A stretch of 8,208 nt of DNA from Actinomycetes bacterium (lineage in GTDB: Bacteria > Actinomycetota > Actinomycetes > Actinomycetales > Cellulomonadaceae): contig JAEWCA010000392.1 of NCBI GenBank assembly GCA_023390875.1, positions 1 to 8,208 on the forward strand. Direction: 5' to 3'. Below are positions 6,381 through 8,208 of the stretch, piece after piece (position 1 is the stretch's first letter; each line of letters opens with the position of its first letter). Position numbers and translations under genes: made by a program. Under the pieces are notes generated by a model. That model was not told the DNA's origin. It did no database searches and was given only the letters and a program-made list of their open reading frames with translations.

Positions 6381-6935
6381 ATGTCGAGCCCGGCGCACCC
6401 ACCCGTCCCCGGGGGCGTGCCAGCCCCGCCGGGCGGTCACGCGCTCCGGATCGACCCCCGTCACGCCCCCGTGCGGCCACCCGCACCGCCCCTCCCGGTG
6501 GTCGACGAGACGTCCGCGGGCGGCATCGTCGTGCGGCTCACCGGCGGCGAGTACCAGGCCGCCGTCATCGCCCGCCGCAACCGCGCCGGCCGGCTCGAGT
6601 GGTGCCTGCCGAAGGGTCACCTCGAGGGCACGGAGACGCCCGAGCAGGCCGCCGTCCGCGAGATCGCCGAGGAGACCGGCATCACGGGGCAGGTGCTGCG
6701 GCGGCTCGGCGTCATCGACTACTGGTTCTCGGGCGACGACCGGCGCGTGCACAAGGTCGTGCACCACTTCCTGCTCGGGGCCGTCGGCGGCTCGCTGACC
6801 GTCGAGGGCGACCCCGACGGCGAGGCCGAGGACGCCGCCTGGGTCCCGGTCGTCGACCTGCACGACAGGCTCGCCTACCCGAACGAGCGCCGGCTCGCCG
6901 AGGCCGCGCTCGTGGTCCTCGTCGAGGGCGCATGA
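6381..6935 (+). CDS. NUDIX hydrolase (MutT4-like position)
   Basis: A 184-residue hydrolase expected to cleave a nucleoside diphosphate linked to some other moiety. After a Pro-rich N-terminal extension (1-42), the NUDIX fold begins at SAGGIVVRL (45-53). The complete NUDIX box spans 79-101: Gly79, Glu85, then REIAEETGI (93-101), with catalytic and Mg-binding Glu94, Glu97 and Glu98 present. EWCLPKGH (73-80) just before it is typical of MutT/DIPP-like members. The WCLPKGHLEGTE form and the HKVVHHFLL strand (124-132) resemble the actinobacterial NUDIX proteins found beside cca, such as Rv3908 (MutT4); the substrate is not determined by sequence. The ATG start is supported by the leaderless promoter at 6369-6374. 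The stop overlaps the start of the next gene (ATGA), so the two are cotranscribed. Confidence 0.93.
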   Translation: MSSPAHPPVPGGVPAPPGGHALRIDPRHAPVRPPAPPLPVVDETSAGGIVVRLTGGEYQAAVIARRNRAGRLEWCLPKGHLEGTETPEQAAVREIAEETGITGQVLRRLGVIDYWFSGDDRRVHKVVHHFLLGAVGGSLTVEGDPDGEAEDAAWVPVVDLHDRLAYPNERRLAEAALVVLVEGA

Positions 6936-8208
6936 ACGCTCGCCGCGCGCGCGGCTGGGTCACGGCCGTCGCTGTCGCCGTCCTCGGCACGCTCGGCGCC
7001 ACGGTGCCCGGCGCCGGGCCTGCCGCCGCGGCGACCGACTCCCCCACGCCGTCCCCGTCGGAGAAGGCCGCGCTCGAGGTCGAGATCACGCAGGTCTCGC
7101 CGCAGATCCTGCGCCCCGGCGAGGACCTCACCGTGCGCGTCGTGCTGCACAACGCGACGGACGAGGTCGTCGAGAACCCCGGCGCCGTGCTGCGGGTCAA
7201 GCGCGTCCGGCCCGGCAGCCTGCCGGAGCTCGAGAGCTGGGCGGACGGCTCGACGTCGGCGTCCGGTCCGCGTGACGTCACGGCCGCCGTCGGCTCCCCG
7301 CTCGCCCCCGGCGCGTCCGCGCCCGTCACGCTCGTGCTCGCCGCGGACCGGGTCGGGCTGCTGCCGTTCGCCGACAGCTGGGGACCGCGCGGCCTCTCGG
7401 TGGACGCGACGTCCGGGAACCGCGTGAGCGACCAGCAGCGCAGCTTCCTGCTGTGGCTGCCGTCCGACGACGTGCCGACCACGTCGGTGTCGTTGCTCGC
7501 GCCCGTCACCGGCCCGCCCGTCGCACCCGCGCTGCCGGCCGACGTCGACGAGCCCGGCGGGACCGCCGCACCCGACGCCGAGCCCCCGACGACCCCCACC
7601 GCGGCCGACCCGGCGACCGTGCAGCGTCTCGAGTCCGCGACCGGACCGGGCGGCCGGCTGTCCGTGCTGGAGTCCGCCCTGTCGTCGCACCCCGAGATCG
7701 GCGTCGCCGTCGACCCCGCCCTGGTGGCCGCCGCGGCGGCCGGTGGCCCGCAGGCGCGTGCCTGGGCGGAGACGCTCACGGGCATGCTCGACGGGCGGGA
7801 CGCCTGGGCGCTGCCGTGGTCCGACCCCGATATCGCCGCCGCGGCGCACGGGGACCGGCCCGACCTGGTCGCGCTGGCCGCCCGGACGGGCGACGAGATC
7901 AGCACGCTGCCCGTCGACGGGACGCTCCTGTGGGCACCCCCGGGCGCCGGTCCCGACCGCTCGACGGCCGCCGTCACGAGCGACGCGGACGCCCTCGCGC
8001 TCGTCATCGGGCCCGACACCACGGCGTCCGACGAGCTCCGCTCCCGCACCGCCGGGGCACGACGGCTGGTCGGCAGCACCACCGGCACCACGACCGCGCT
8101 CGTCGGCGACCCGACCCTCACCGGCCTGCTCGTCGACCCCGACGCGGTCGAGCCCGGGGCCACCACCGCGACGGCCGTGCAGCGCGCGCTCGCCGAGCTC
8201 GCGGTGGT
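6932..8208 (+). CDS. Secreted or surface DUF6049-family protein (partial, 3' end off window)
   Basis: 425 codons are visible with no stop before the edge. The N-terminus is a Sec-type signal peptide: basic MNARRARG, a hydrophobic core WVTAVAVAVLGTLGATV, and a likely cleavage after PAAAA near residue 34. A short Ser/Pro linker follows, then a beta-rich segment of about 47-150 (ALEVEITQVSPQILRPGEDL and LTVRVVLHNATDE). This looks like the Ig-like opening of the DUF6049 family. A Pro/Ala/Thr-rich stretch (about 190-232) separates it from an alpha/beta region (for example LSVLESALSSHPEIGVAVDP, and the segment with DAWALPWSDPDIAAAA). Known members are about 600-800 residues with a C-terminal membrane helix, not visible here. 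The family sits between the NUDIX gene and murJ in actinobacteria (Rv3909 in M. tuberculosis) and is suspected to act in envelope assembly, which is inference. The ATG overlaps the NUDIX stop; a short-spaced GAGGG (6924-6928) precedes it. Confidence 0.85.
   Translation, partial: MNARRARGWVTAVAVAVLGTLGATVPGAGPAAAATDSPTPSPSEKAALEVEITQVSPQILRPGEDLTVRVVLHNATDEVVENPGAVLRVKRVRPGSLPELESWADGSTSASGPRDVTAAVGSPLAPGASAPVTLVLAADRVGLLPFADSWGPRGLSVDATSGNRVSDQQRSFLLWLPSDDVPTTSVSLLAPVTGPPVAPALPADVDEPGGTAAPDAEPPTTPTAADPATVQRLESATGPGGRLSVLESALSSHPEIGVAVDPALVAAAAAGGPQARAWAETLTGMLDGRDAWALPWSDPDIAAAAHGDRPDLVALAARTGDEISTLPVDGTLLWAPPGAGPDRSTAAVTSDADALALVIGPDTTASDELRSRTAGARRLVGSTTGTTTALVGDPTLTGLLVDPDAVEPGATTATAVQRALAELAV

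Noticed and set aside
6712..8166. 484-codon minus-strand open frame opposite the NUDIX end and the DUF6049 gene
   Set aside because: The translation is Ser/Thr/Ala/Arg-rich without domains, and the plus strand has a signal peptide, coupled start and the expected synteny.

Overview
The window looks like chromosomal DNA from a very GC-rich actinobacterium, most likely in or near Cellulomonas (Micrococcales). This is inferred from the extreme third-position GC, the frequent GTG starts, the protein families and the gene order; no 16S or other marker is present. The trinucleotide TAA does not occur at all and TTA occurs only twice, once as a codon. I see no mobile element, CRISPR array, tRNA or rRNA.

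Layout. (1) On the minus strand at the left edge, a SigE-family ECF-like sigma factor (276-830) is followed by an overlapping, truncated single-pass membrane protein (1-286) that may be its partner. (2) Diverging from them on the plus strand is a two-gene unit: an MFS transporter (937-2247) overlapping by ATGA a LOV-GAF-PP2C protein (2244-3890), that is, a predicted blue-light-sensing serine phosphatase. (3) Convergent to it, with only 4 bases between the stop codons, is the CCA-adding tRNA nucleotidyltransferase cca (3895-5436, minus). (4) Diverging from cca are a 235-residue protein of unknown function (5618-6325), a NUDIX hydrolase with the signature of a leaderless mRNA (6381-6935), and, overlapping it by ATGA, a secreted DUF6049-type protein that runs off the right edge (6932-8208).

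The right half matches the conserved actinobacterial block cca / NUDIX / DUF6049-type protein / murJ (Rv3907c-Rv3910 in M. tuberculosis), which lies close to the replication origin in many actinobacteria. murJ would be expected just beyond the right edge. The 235-residue gene is an extra member between cca and the NUDIX gene. The left half is accessory regulation: a sigma factor with a possible autoregulated promoter, and a light-sensor phosphatase translationally coupled to a transporter.

The most interesting item is the LOV-GAF-PP2C protein. It keeps the photoactive cysteine motif and all the phosphatase metal-binding motifs, but carries Met where nearly all LOV domains have the signalling Gln. 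It also holds the only TTA codon among the genes of this window.
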